Below, one piece after another: positions 1-5,584 of a DNA stretch of 16,159 nt. A program made the position numbers and the translations under genes. Numbering within the stretch: position 1 is the first letter of the stretch; each line of letters opens with the position of its first letter. The DNA lies in NCBI GenBank assembly GCA_902494765.1, contig CABUUK010000053.1:1-16159 (forward strand). Direction: 5' to 3'. This stretch comes from an uncultured Collinsella sp. (GTDB taxonomy: Bacteria; Actinomycetota; Coriobacteriia; Coriobacteriales; Coriobacteriaceae). Under the pieces are notes generated by a model. That model saw only the letters and a list, made by a program, of their open reading frames with translations. It was not told the DNA's origin and ran no database searches.

Positions 1-52
1 AAGCCCCCGTTGCCGGAGGCTTCAAGTTCAATTGGTGCGGCGTATAGGATTC
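1..52 (-). repeat. Truncated tRNA-Arg 3' end plus terminator copy (direct repeat)
   Basis: This segment is identical to 431-482. On the minus strand it holds the last part of tRNA-Arg, from the T-loop to CCA (31-52), followed by the terminator hairpin (about 1-22). The match to the tRNA stops inside the T-loop at base 52, where the hairpin array begins. There is no 5' half, so it cannot make a tRNA. It forms the outer direct repeat of the Arg unit; its partner is 191-242, at a spacing of 190 bp. The window edge cuts the repeat. Confidence 0.85.
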
Positions 53-183
53 CGCGCATCCGCTGCGCGGATCCGCACCGGCTTCGCCCGCCTGCCGGCG
101 TGCTCGCCCGCTCGCTAAAAACGCTCCGCGTTTTCTTGGCGCTCGCGCCTCGACCGAGGTTCGAATCTCCGCAATGCCCCCGT
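53..183. repeat. tRNA-Arg-linked hairpin element
   Basis: This GC-rich stretch lies between two copies of the tRNA-Arg 3' end and terminator. It contains a perfect hairpin at 58-72 (ATCCGC-TGC-GCGGAT), a CCGGC/GCCGG pair at 78-99, a perfect hairpin at 118-134 (AAAACGC-TCC-GCGTTTT) and a short GGCGC/GCGCC hairpin near 137-148. At 157-167 is a T-arm-like AGGTTCGAATC on the plus strand, the exact inverse of the T-loop region of the neighbouring tRNA (238-248). Large parts are near-identical to 5284-5408 beside tRNA-Leu. No coding signal is convincing. It is probably a small mobile or recombination-derived element. Confidence 0.75.
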
Positions 184-212
184 AAAGGAAAAGCCCCCGT
201 TTCCGGAGGCTT
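184..212 (-). terminator. Intrinsic terminator of tRNA-Arg copy 1
   Basis: Read on the minus strand, a 9-bp stem (AAGCCTCCG with CGGGGGCTT, one G-U pair) is followed by TTTTCCTTT. It starts about ten bases after the tRNA CCA. Related hairpins occur at 1-22 and 424-452. Confidence 0.85.
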
Positions 213-222
213 AAAACTCAAT

Positions 223-299
223 TGGTGCGGCGTATAGGATTCGAACCTATGACGTTCTGATTCGTAGTCAGACCCTCTATCCAGCTGAGGTAACGCCGC
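223..299 (-). tRNA. tRNA-Arg(ACG), copy 1
   Basis: The minus strand folds into a standard tRNA. The acceptor stem GCGGCGT/ACGCCGC is fully paired, the anticodon stem TCTGA/TCAGA encloses the loop CTACGAA with anticodon ACG, and the T-arm is ATAGG-TTCGAAT-CCTAT. CCA is encoded at 223-225. The A at position 34 should be deaminated to inosine by TadA to read CGU, CGC and CGA. The gene is identical to the copy at 463-539. It has its own promoter (312-340) and terminator (184-212). Confidence 0.95.
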
Positions 300-311
300 A
301 ACACACGGATT

Positions 312-340
312 ATTATGCACGTGACCCCTCGATGGGTCAA
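312..340 (-). promoter_or_regulatory. Sigma-70-type promoter of tRNA-Arg copy 1
   Basis: On the minus strand TTGACC (335-340) and CATAAT (312-317) are separated by exactly 17 bp. The -10 ends about 12 bases before the tRNA 5' end. Confidence 0.75.
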
Positions 341-380
341 GCGACAATTTGGAAAAATTTTACGAAGTGATGATTAAGAC

Positions 381-407
381 GCTCGCGCCTCGACCGAGAT
401 TCGAATC
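381..407. repeat. Remnant of T-arm-like element end
   Basis: Matches 141-167 at 26 of 27 positions, at an offset of exactly 240 bp, the same offset as between the two tRNA-Arg genes. It lies just beyond the terminator of tRNA-Arg copy 2. Here only the T-arm-like end is present; the hairpin array and the extra tRNA 3' end are missing. This is either a decayed element or the state before the array was gained. Confidence 0.7.
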
Positions 408-423
408 CATGGGATACCGCCAT

Positions 424-452
424 AAAAGAAAAGCCCCCGTTGCCGGAGGCTT
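424..452 (-). terminator. Intrinsic terminator of tRNA-Arg copy 2
   Basis: On the minus strand a 9-bp stem around AAGCCTCCG/CGGGGGCTT is followed by TTTTCTTTT, directly downstream of the second tRNA-Arg. Confidence 0.85.
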
Positions 453-462
453 CAAGTTCAAT

Positions 463-539
463 TGGTGCGGCGTATAGGATTCGAACCTATGACGTTCTGA
501 TTCGTAGTCAGACCCTCTATCCAGCTGAGGTAACGCCGC
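463..539 (-). tRNA. tRNA-Arg(ACG), copy 2
   Basis: This gene is base-for-base identical to the tRNA-Arg(ACG) at 223-299, including the encoded CCA (463-465), the fully paired acceptor stem and the anticodon ACG. The promoter regions of the two copies differ, so each is probably expressed on its own. The identical bodies point to recent tandem duplication or ongoing gene conversion. Confidence 0.95.
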
Positions 540-551
540 AGCGCAAGACAT

Positions 552-580
552 ATAAAACCACTTTAGTTAGTTGGAGTCAA
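552..580 (-). promoter_or_regulatory. Sigma-70-type promoter of tRNA-Arg copy 2
   Basis: On the minus strand TTGACT (575-580) and TTTTAT (552-557) are separated by 17 bp. The site lies in the gap after the 614-991 gene. Confidence 0.7.
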
Positions 581-613
581 GCACAATCTCAAACTTTTTG
601 GAGAATATGTTCC

Positions 614-991
614 TCACGCAGCTCCGCATGCGCCAATGTCCCCCATACGATCAATCGGTTTTTCAACTACATCGAACCCAGCACCGAGCTCCCCCAGAAG
701 CGACCGCACCCGTTGGGCACAGTCGTAGTCAGCAAACGAGATGCTCAGCATTCGGGCCACCTGATTAGAAGTTCCAACACCATAGAAGTGCTCAAGGACA
801 ACAAGCGCCTCATGCGCCACAAACGTCTCGACCACATGCGGCGACTCCTCATAGCACCATTGCGTCAATGGCCCCTCACTCGTCTGCCGAACCACCAAGC
901 CACCCATACCCGACGGCTCGCACGTTACCAGCAGGTGCTCCCCGCCCTCATCGCTCTGGAACAAAACAACCCGCTCGTCGAACAGCTCCAT
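614..991 (-). CDS. Unrecognised 125-aa protein behind an SOS box
   Basis: A 125-residue acidic protein with no signal peptide or membrane segment; I do not recognise its family. It begins MELFDERVVLFQSDEGG and ends with a Gly/Ala/Cys-rich tail (GDIGACGAA). The first two thirds look like alternating beta-strands and the C-terminal half looks helical. I prefer the ATG at 991 because AAAGGGG lies five bases upstream; a GTG at 994 is also in frame but sits too close to that site. A LexA-type box lies 60 bases upstream (1051-1064), with a possible -10 TATGCT at 1025-1030. The gene is monocistronic, between the serS terminator and the tRNA-Arg promoter. SOS induction is inferred from the box; the molecular function is unknown. 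Confidence 0.7.
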   Translation of the reverse strand: MELFDERVVLFQSDEGGEHLLVTCEPSGMGGLVVRQTSEGPLTQWCYEESPHVVETFVAHEALVVLEHFYGVGTSNQVARMLSISFADYDCAQRVRSLLGELGAGFDVVEKPIDRMGDIGACGAA

Positions 992-1024
992 CACATCCCC
1001 TTTCTCTTGCTCTTAGCTAGCAAA

Positions 1025-1064
1025 AGCATAGCAGGTAAATGGCTGTATACAGAACGTTTGTTCG
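1025..1064 (-). promoter_or_regulatory. LexA-type SOS box and promoter
   Basis: The minus-strand sequence CGAACAAACGTTCT (1051-1064) matches the Gram-positive LexA/DinR consensus CGAACRNRYGTTYC at 13 of 14 positions; the core is GAAC-N4-GTTC. A perfect palindrome CTGTATACAG (1043-1052) abuts it. A -10 TATGCT is at 1025-1030; the -35 at 17 bp is poor and overlaps the box, as is common for LexA-repressed promoters. Confidence 0.65.
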
Positions 1065-1110
1065 TGTGTTTTCTATCGAGCTGTCCGCACGGCATGGTAT
1101 AGCCGTACAC

Positions 1111-1139
1111 AAAAAGGGCGCCCCTAAAAGGAGCGCCCT
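1111..1139 (-). terminator. Intrinsic terminator of serS
   Basis: AGGGCGC (1115-1121) pairs with GCGCCCT (1133-1139). On the minus strand the stem is followed by TTTTT. It lies about 25 bases after the serS stop codon. Confidence 0.9.
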
Positions 1140-1162
1140 CGCAAATCGCCTATGCAGCTAGC

Positions 1163-2446
1163 TTACGCGACCGGCTCGATCTTCTCGAGGCCGCCCATGT
1201 AGGGACGCAGAACCTCGGGGATCGTGATGGTGCCGTCGGCGTTCTGGTAGTTCTCCAGAATGGCGGCCATGGTGCGGCCAGCCGGCAGGCCGGAACCGTT
1301 GAGGGTGTGCAGGTAGCGCGAGCCCTTGAAGTTCTCGGGGTCGCGATACTTGATGTTGGCGCGACGGGCCTGGAAATCGCCGCAGTTAGAGCAGGAGCTG
1401 ATCTCTTTGTAGGCGTTGTAGCTCGGCAGCCAGACCTCGATGTCGTAGGTCTGACGGGCAGAGAAGCCCAGGTCGCCGGTGCACAGGCTAATCACGCGAT
1501 ACGGAAGGCCCAGCTGCTGAAGCAGGAACTCGGCCTCGGCGGTCATGCTCTCGAGCTCCTCGTCGGACTCCTCCGGCTTGGCAAACTTGACCATCTCGAC
1601 CTTGTCGAACTCGTGCTGGCGGATGATACCGCGGGTGTCGCGACCAGCGGAGCCGGCCTCCTCGCGGAAGCAGGGGGTGAAGGCGGTGTAGCGGCGCGGC
1701 AGGGTATCAGCATCGAGAACCTCGCCGGCGTGCAGGTTGGTAAGCACGACCTCGGCGGTGGGGATCAGGAAGTTGTCGCCCGAGACGTGATAGGCGTCGT
1801 CCTCGAACTTGGGCAGCTGACCCGTGCCAAACATGGTCTGACGCTTGACGACGATGGGCGGCCACCACTCCTTAAAGCCACGGCTGGTGTGCGTGTCAAG
1901 GAAGAAGTTGATGAGGGCGCGCTCAAGACGGGCGCCGGCGCCACCGAGAACGGTAAAGCGGCTACCGGAGAGCTTGTTGCCGCGCTCGAAATCGAGGATG
2001 TCGAGGTCGGTGCCCAGGTCCCAGTGCGGCTTAAAGTCGAAGTCGAACTCGCGCGGGGTGCCCCAACGACGGCGCTCGATGTTCTCGTCCTCGTCCTTGC
2101 CGTACGGCGTGGCCTCGCAAGGGATGTTGGGAAGGTGAGCCATAAAGTCGTACTGCTCCTGCTCGAGAGCGGTGCGGCGCTCGGCCAGACCGTCAATCTT
2201 CTCGTTGACGGCGCGCACGGCCTCCTTGGCGGCCTCGGCCTCGTCCTTCTTGCCCTCCTTCATCAGGGCGCCGATCTTCTTGGACTCGGCATTACGCGTG
2301 GCCTGGAGCTCCTCGACCTCGGTGATGACGGCACGGCGCTCGTCGTCGAGCTCGAAGAACTTCTCTCGATCCCAAGACGTCTGGCGGTTGGCCATGGCGG
2401 TATCGATGGCATCGGGGTTCTCGCGAACAAACTTGATATCAAGCAT
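1163..2446 (-). CDS. serS: Seryl-tRNA synthetase
   Basis: SerRS charges tRNA-Ser (and tRNA-Sec where present) with serine in the cytoplasm. The 427-residue protein has the normal length and layout. The N-terminal part begins MLDIKFVRENPD and contains the long antiparallel coiled-coil tRNA-binding arm (about residues 30-100). The class II catalytic core follows, with motif 2 around FREEAGSAGRDTRG, the serine/ATP-site segment EISSCSNCGDFQARR and motif 3 around GSGLPAGRTMAAILENYQ. I start it at the ATG at 2446 because GGAGGA lies four bases upstream and SerRS proteins start MLDIKF; the frame stays open for nine more codons to 2473. It ends in its own terminator (1111-1139). No T-box leader fits in the short upstream gap. 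Identification is secure. Confidence 0.97.
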   Translation of the reverse strand: MLDIKFVRENPDAIDTAMANRQTSWDREKFFELDDERRAVITEVEELQATRNAESKKIGALMKEGKKDEAEAAKEAVRAVNEKIDGLAERRTALEQEQYDFMAHLPNIPCEATPYGKDEDENIERRRWGTPREFDFDFKPHWDLGTDLDILDFERGNKLSGSRFTVLGGAGARLERALINFFLDTHTSRGFKEWWPPIVVKRQTMFGTGQLPKFEDDAYHVSGDNFLIPTAEVVLTNLHAGEVLDADTLPRRYTAFTPCFREEAGSAGRDTRGIIRQHEFDKVEMVKFAKPEESDEELESMTAEAEFLLQQLGLPYRVISLCTGDLGFSARQTYDIEVWLPSYNAYKEISSCSNCGDFQARRANIKYRDPENFKGSRYLHTLNGSGLPAGRTMAAILENYQNADGTITIPEVLRPYMGGLEKIEPVA

Positions 2447-2476
2447 TAGATCCTCCGGCGATATACATTCCATTTA

Positions 2477-2514
2477 GGTTGCAACCTTGTACATGTATGG
2501 GCAAGTATATACTT
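2477..2514. promoter_or_regulatory. Palindrome-rich divergent promoter region
   Basis: The gap between serS (leftward) and the 57-aa gene (rightward) contains three perfect palindromes in 38 bases: GGTTGCAACC (2477-2486), TACATGTA (2490-2497) and AAGTATATACTT (2503-2514). The last contains TATACT on both strands, so it could be a -10 in either direction. For the rightward gene a -35-like TTGTAC lies 15 bp upstream. The palindromes may bind a regulator, but none is recognised. Confidence 0.4.
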
Positions 2515-2557
2515 ATGAGCGTTTACGACCCAACCCAACTACGCAAGAAGGCACCCA

Positions 2558-2731
2558 ATGGACGCAGTTTTTTCCTTTTTGTTTGGCACCCGCACCGGTT
2601 TTGCCATCCTTTTCGCCGGCGGCATCCTACTGTTTGCGATTCTTGCCTTTGTAATGGAGAAGCGCACCCATAAGATGTATGTCGACCGCGGCCCCAAGGA
2701 CGAGGACGATCAAGACGGCTTCTGGGACTAG
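2558..2731 (+). CDS. Small single-pass membrane protein (57 aa)
   Basis: This is the only gene on the plus strand. It encodes MDAVFSFLFGTRTGF followed by one strongly hydrophobic segment (about residues 14-33), then a basic stretch (MEKRTHKMY) and an acidic C-terminus (KDEDDQDGFWD). The charge pattern suggests the acidic tail faces the cytoplasm. A ribosome-binding site AGAAGG lies six bases before the ATG, a TATACT -10 lies upstream (2508-2513), and a strong terminator follows (2784-2826), so it is a complete transcription unit. I do not recognise the family and propose no function. The complete signals make a real gene likely. Confidence 0.7.
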   Translation: MDAVFSFLFGTRTGFAILFAGGILLFAILAFVMEKRTHKMYVDRGPKDEDDQDGFWD

Positions 2732-2764
2732 CCTGCCAAAAAGAGACAGGCTTATTTTGGTCGG
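2732..2764. repeat. Inverted-repeat copy, left
   Basis: The reverse complement matches 2854-2886 at 26 of 33 positions. The two copies face each other on either side of the terminator at 2784-2826. This copy starts immediately after the stop codon of the 57-aa gene. Confidence 0.7.
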
Positions 2765-2783
2765 TTTTATCTGGACAAACGCA

Positions 2784-2826
2784 AGCGCCCCGCCACTGGA
2801 ATTGATCCAGTTGCGGGGCGCTTTTT
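2784..2826 (+). terminator. Strong intrinsic terminator of the 57-aa gene
   Basis: AGCGCCCCGC (2784-2793) pairs with GCGGGGCGCT (2813-2822). The stem continues inward as ACTGGA/TCCAGT, and TTTTT follows on the plus strand. Confidence 0.9.
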
Positions 2827-2848
2827 GCTCAAGATACAAAACCGCAGG

Positions 2849-2891
2849 AAAAACCTGCCAAAATAAACCTGTCCCTAAATGGCAGGTTTTA
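2849..2891 (-). terminator. Terminator of proC and inverted-repeat copy, right
   Basis: AAAACCTGCCA and TGGCAGGTTTT form an outer stem flanked by A/T runs. On the minus strand it is followed by TTTTT, so it would end proC transcription; the TAA stop of proC (2889-2891) lies in its 5' arm. The inner 33 bases (2854-2886) are the partner of the repeat at 2732-2764. Confidence 0.7.
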
Positions 2892-3659
2892 CTGGAGGGT
2901 GGCGTCGATGGCCTTGACCAGGGCGCTGCGCATGCCAGCATCCTCGAGCGCGACGACGCCCTTGATGGTGGCGCCGCCGGGTGAGCATACGGCATCCTTC
3001 ATCGCCGCAGGATGCTGACCAGTCGCAAGCTGCAGCTTTGCCGTGCCCAGCACCATCTGGCTCACAATGCGATAGGCATCGGCGCGCGGGATACCGTGCT
3101 TGACGGCCGCGTCGCCCAAGGCCTCAATCGCCATGGCGACAAATGCCGGGGCGCAACCACCCACGGTGCCACCCACAAACAGCAGGCTCGTGTCGAGCTC
3201 GACGACAGTGCCAAGCTTACCGAGCAGGTCGAGCACCACGGCACGCTGCTCGCCGTTGAGCGTAGAGGACTTCTCGCAGGCGATGACGCCCTCGCCCACC
3301 GAAACCGGCGTGTTGGGCACCGTCGAGATATGCGCGACACCCGGCAGGACCTGCTCCCACTTGACGCTATCCCAAGTCCAGGCGACCGAAAGGACAACCT
3401 TGTCGGCTAGAGCGTCCTTGAGCGGAGCGAAGACCTTCTCGATCATGTATGGCTTGACCGCAGCAACCACGATATCGGATGCAGCGACAACCTCCGCCGC
3501 ATCACGACAGGCAACCATCCCACGCGTCTCACAACGCTCAACCAAGGCGTCGTAGTGGCCCGCGCAGGCGCACATATCGCTCGCAGCCACACCGGCGGCG
3601 ATCCAGCCATCGGCCATAGCGCTCGCCATATTGCCAAAACCGACAAATCCGATCTTCAT
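2889..3659 (-). CDS. proC: Pyrroline-5-carboxylate reductase
   Basis: ProC reduces pyrroline-5-carboxylate to proline with NAD(P)H, the last step of proline synthesis. The 256-residue protein begins with the Rossmann dinucleotide site MKIGFVGFGNMASAM. It has the substrate-side motif VPNTPVSVGEG near residue 115 and ends with the family signature SPGGATIKGVVALE in the helical dimerisation domain. It is slightly short for the family (about 265-275) but complete. The ATG at 3659 has AGAGGA about ten bases upstream. It lies 73 bp after rlmH on the same strand, so it may be the last gene of the SPFH-rlmH-proC operon; I see no clear promoter in the gap. Confidence 0.95.
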   Translation of the reverse strand: MKIGFVGFGNMASAMADGWIAAGVAASDMCACAGHYDALVERCETRGMVACRDAAEVVAASDIVVAAVKPYMIEKVFAPLKDALADKVVLSVAWTWDSVKWEQVLPGVAHISTVPNTPVSVGEGVIACEKSSTLNGEQRAVVLDLLGKLGTVVELDTSLLFVGGTVGGCAPAFVAMAIEALGDAAVKHGIPRADAYRIVSQMVLGTAKLQLATGQHPAAMKDAVCSPGGATIKGVVALEDAGMRSALVKAIDATLQ

Positions 3660-3732
3660 ATCTCATAGTCCTCTCAGACACGCTCTTCAAAACGAAGGCT
3701 ATTGTCCCACGGCATTGTTTCGTATTGCCGAC

Positions 3733-4203
3733 CTATTTGTGATACGGCTCGCCACGGCTGATCTTGCAGGCGCGGTAAACCTGCTCCAGCAGCACCACGC
3801 GCGCCAGGTTATGCGGCAAGGTAATGCGTCCAAAGCTGAGCATCTCGTCGGCGCGGGCGCGCACGGCATCGTTCACACCGTCCGATCCGCCGATTACAAA
3901 GGCGATGTCGCTGTTGCCTCGCAGCATGAGGTCATCGAGACGGGCCGAAAGCTCCTCGCTCGAGCGCTCTTTGCCCTCAATGGCAAGCAGGATCACATGC
4001 GCTCGAGGCGGCAGGGCTGCAAGAATCGCCGCCCCCTCCTTGTCGCGTGCGGCATCCACGCCGCCCGCCTTAGCCGGGTCGATATCGGCCACCTCGCGGA
4101 TATCCACCTTGGCATAGGCACCTAGGCGCTTGGTGTACTCAGCGCACGCGTCCTTCCAAAAGCGCTCCTTGAGCTTACCGACGCAAACGACGGTGTATTT
4201 CAC
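3733..4203 (-). CDS. rlmH: 23S rRNA pseudouridine-1915 N3-methyltransferase
   Basis: RlmH is a SPOUT-class enzyme that uses S-adenosylmethionine to methylate pseudouridine 1915 in helix 69 of 23S rRNA on assembled 70S ribosomes. The 156-residue protein starts KYTVVCVGKLKERFW, carries the SAM-binding FVIGGSDGV, and ends with the trefoil-knot region LPHNLARVVLLEQVYRA followed by the conserved GEPYHK. The start codon is GTG, with AAGGAG nine bases upstream that overlaps the stop of the preceding SPFH gene; only six bases separate the two genes. Length and motifs fit the family exactly. Confidence 0.96.
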   Translation of the reverse strand: MKYTVVCVGKLKERFWKDACAEYTKRLGAYAKVDIREVADIDPAKAGGVDAARDKEGAAILAALPPRAHVILLAIEGKERSSEELSARLDDLMLRGNSDIAFVIGGSDGVNDAVRARADEMLSFGRITLPHNLARVVLLEQVYRACKISRGEPYHK

Positions 4204-4209
4204 GCGCGT

Positions 4210-5148
4210 CTACTCCTTCGAATCGTTTTGAACTTCGCCAGCGGTCAGCATCTGCTCGAACATCGAGGCCGACTGCGAGAAATCGCTCGGCAGCACGACC
4301 GTCGAGGTTTTACCCGTGCGAGCGAACTCTGTCATCATCTCGGACCACTGCGTAAACATGAACAGCTGGTTGGCCTCGTCGTTGCCGACGCCCGTCTCCT
4401 GGATAATCTCGAGCGAATCCTTGATGCCCAACGCGATGGCCTTGCGCTGGTTGGCGATGCCCTCGCCCGCCTTTTCCATCGCCTCGGCCTCAGCGGTCGC
4501 CTCGGTGACGCGCTTGATGCGGTCGGCCTCGGCGAGCTCCTGCGCAGCAGCGCGCTTGCGCTGGGCGGCGTTGATGTCGTTCATGGAGTTCTCGACCTCG
4601 GTCGGCAGCGCGATCTTGGTGATGAGTGTCGACACGAGGGTGAAGCCGTAGGCAGCCATCTGCTCGGACACGGTGGCATTAACGTCCTTGGCGATGTCAT
4701 CCTTCTTGGCAAAGACCTCATCGAGTGTGTAGACGGGAATCGAAGAGCGCAGAGCGTCGGTGATGAAGTCACGCATCTGGTCGACGGGCTCCTGCAGCAT
4801 ATAGTAGCTCTTGTAGATGCCCGAATCTGCCGGGCCGGCGCCCATGTCATAGCTCACGTGGTACTGAGCAGAGACCTCAAGGCCGATGGTCACGTTGTCC
4901 TGGGTCTTAACGTCGATGCCAAAACCGTTTTTCATGGTGCGCAGACTCACCGTGGCGGCCTTGCGGTCGATCACGGGCACCTTCATGTGGAAGCCCGCGT
5001 TGACGATGCGGTTAAACTTGCCCAGACGCTCAATGATCACGGCATGCTGTTGTTCAACGACATAGCAGGCGTTAGGAAGCAGCAGCAACAGGATGATGAT
5101 GGGAATCAAAAGGCTGGTAAGGGCGGCGATGATACCGGACAACAGCAT
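4210..5148 (-). CDS. SPFH/band 7 membrane protein
   Basis: A stomatin/prohibitin-type protein of 312 residues that probably scaffolds membrane microdomains or protease complexes. An N-terminal hydrophobic anchor (about residues 3-26, rich in Leu/Ile) is followed by the band 7 domain starting YVVEQQHAVIIERLGKF, with the typical VPVIDRKAATVSLR and KTQDNVTIGLEVSAQYHV. A long Ala/Glu-rich coiled coil (about 190-250, RKRAAAQELAEADRIKR onward) drives oligomerisation. I start it at the ATG at 5148 (AGAGGAG six bases upstream) rather than the in-frame ATG at 5169, which lacks such a site. No NfeD partner gene lies in the window. The exact client is unknown. Confidence 0.9.
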   Translation of the reverse strand: MLLSGIIAALTSLLIPIIILLLLLPNACYVVEQQHAVIIERLGKFNRIVNAGFHMKVPVIDRKAATVSLRTMKNGFGIDVKTQDNVTIGLEVSAQYHVSYDMGAGPADSGIYKSYYMLQEPVDQMRDFITDALRSSIPVYTLDEVFAKKDDIAKDVNATVSEQMAAYGFTLVSTLITKIALPTEVENSMNDINAAQRKRAAAQELAEADRIKRVTEATAEAEAMEKAGEGIANQRKAIALGIKDSLEIIQETGVGNDEANQLFMFTQWSEMMTEFARTGKTSTVVLPSDFSQSASMFEQMLTAGEVQNDSKE

Positions 5149-5219
5149 GGTCTCTCCTCTGATAGGCACACGTTGGCACTAGGATACCCGCACGAAGCAG
5201 CAACATGACATCAACAAGA

Positions 5220-5283
5220 GGCCCATAACAAAAAAGCTCCCATTGCTGGGAGCTCTTTCATTTAATGGTGCGGGCGAAAGGAC
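5220..5283 (-). repeat. Truncated tRNA-Leu 3' end plus terminator (direct repeat)
   Basis: A 64-bp copy of 5409-5472 with one mismatch, at an offset of 189 bp. On the minus strand it contains the tRNA-Leu 3' end from the T-loop to CCA (5265-5283), then a complete terminator hairpin with a T-run (5228-5256). The tRNA match ends in the T-loop at GGAC, where the hairpin array starts. It cannot produce a tRNA. Confidence 0.9.
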
Positions 5284-5408
5284 GTCCGCGTATCCGCTTC
5301 GCGGATCCGCACCGGCTTCGGCCGCCTGCCGGCGTCCTCGCCAGCTCGCTAAAAACGCTCCGCGTTTTCTTTACGCTCGCTCCTTCACAGGTTCAAGTCC
5401 CTGTGATG
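5284..5408. repeat. tRNA-Leu-linked hairpin element
   Basis: This is a 125-bp counterpart of the Arg element. In order it contains a perfect hairpin at 5292-5306 (ATCCGC-TTC-GCGGAT), a CCGGC/GCCGG pair at 5312-5333, a perfect AAAACGC-TCC-GCGTTTT hairpin at 5352-5368, and a T-arm mimic with a perfect 7-bp stem TCACAGG/CCTGTGA (5385-5406). The mimic reads AGGTTCAAGTCC (5389-5400) on the plus strand, the exact inverse of the tRNA-Leu T-arm at 5469-5480. The TTCAAGT loop is specific to this tRNA. No credible coding frame is present. Confidence 0.8.
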
Positions 5409-5411
5409 GGC

Positions 5412-5445
5412 CCATAACAAAAAAGCTCCCATTGCTGGGAGCTCT
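5412..5445 (-). terminator. Intrinsic terminator of tRNA-Leu
   Basis: On the minus strand AAGAGCTCCCAGCAATGGGAGCTTTTTTG forms a strong stem (AGCTCCCA/TGGGAGCT) followed by six T's. A second copy lies at 5228-5256. Confidence 0.92.
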
Positions 5446-5454
5446 TTAATTTAA

Positions 5455-5541
5455 TGGTGCGGGCGAAAGGACTTGAACCTTCATGGGGTTGCCCCCATAC
5501 GGACCTGAACCGTACGCGTCTGCCAATTCCGCCACGCCCGC
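5455..5541 (-). tRNA. tRNA-Leu(CAG)
   Basis: A class II tRNA on the minus strand. The acceptor stem GCGGGCG/CGCCCGC is fully paired, the anticodon stem TACGG/CCGTA encloses the loop TTCAGGT (anticodon CAG), and a long variable arm with a GGGG/CCCC stem follows. The T-arm is GAAGG-TTCAAGT-CCTTT and CCA is encoded (5455-5457). It decodes CUG. It begins 44 bases after the tatD stop codon and has its own promoter. Confidence 0.95.
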
Positions 5542-5552
5542 GTGCAGGAATT

Positions 5553-5581
5553 AGAATAACGGAGCGCCACCACGAACGCAA
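5553..5581 (-). promoter_or_regulatory. Sigma-70-type promoter of tRNA-Leu
   Basis: On the minus strand TTGCGT (5576-5581) and TATTCT (5553-5558) are separated by 17 bp, in the short gap after tatD. No terminator separates tatD from the tRNA, so read-through is also possible. Confidence 0.65.
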
Positions 5582-5584
5582 GAA

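Noticed and set aside
53..183. Classical genomic island or prophage attachment site with an integrase
   Set aside because: tRNA 3'-end repeats suggest it, but no integrase or cargo lies between the repeats; three loci with the same 186-190 bp spacing do not look like independent deletions of large islands.
10..237. A 75-codon frame across the Arg hairpin element
   Set aside because: It is made of tRNA and hairpin sequence and has no ribosome site; the equivalent frame is not kept at the Phe locus.
1..540. CRISPR array
   Set aside because: Repeats are long, tRNA-derived and few, and no spacers of even length are present; there are no cas genes.
440..1102. A 220-codon plus-strand frame over tRNA-Arg and the SOS-box gene
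   Set aside because: It reads through a tRNA gene and antisense to the 614-991 gene, which has the better ribosome site and promoter.
1307..2449. A 380-codon plus-strand frame
   Set aside because: It is antisense to serS; the Leu/Val/Gly-rich composition is that of a mirrored GC-rich gene.
3660..3732. Separate promoter for proC
   Set aside because: No pair of boxes with sensible spacing could be found, so the gap was left unassigned.
4228..5208. A 326-codon plus-strand frame
   Set aside because: Antisense to the SPFH gene, with no domain or ribosome site.
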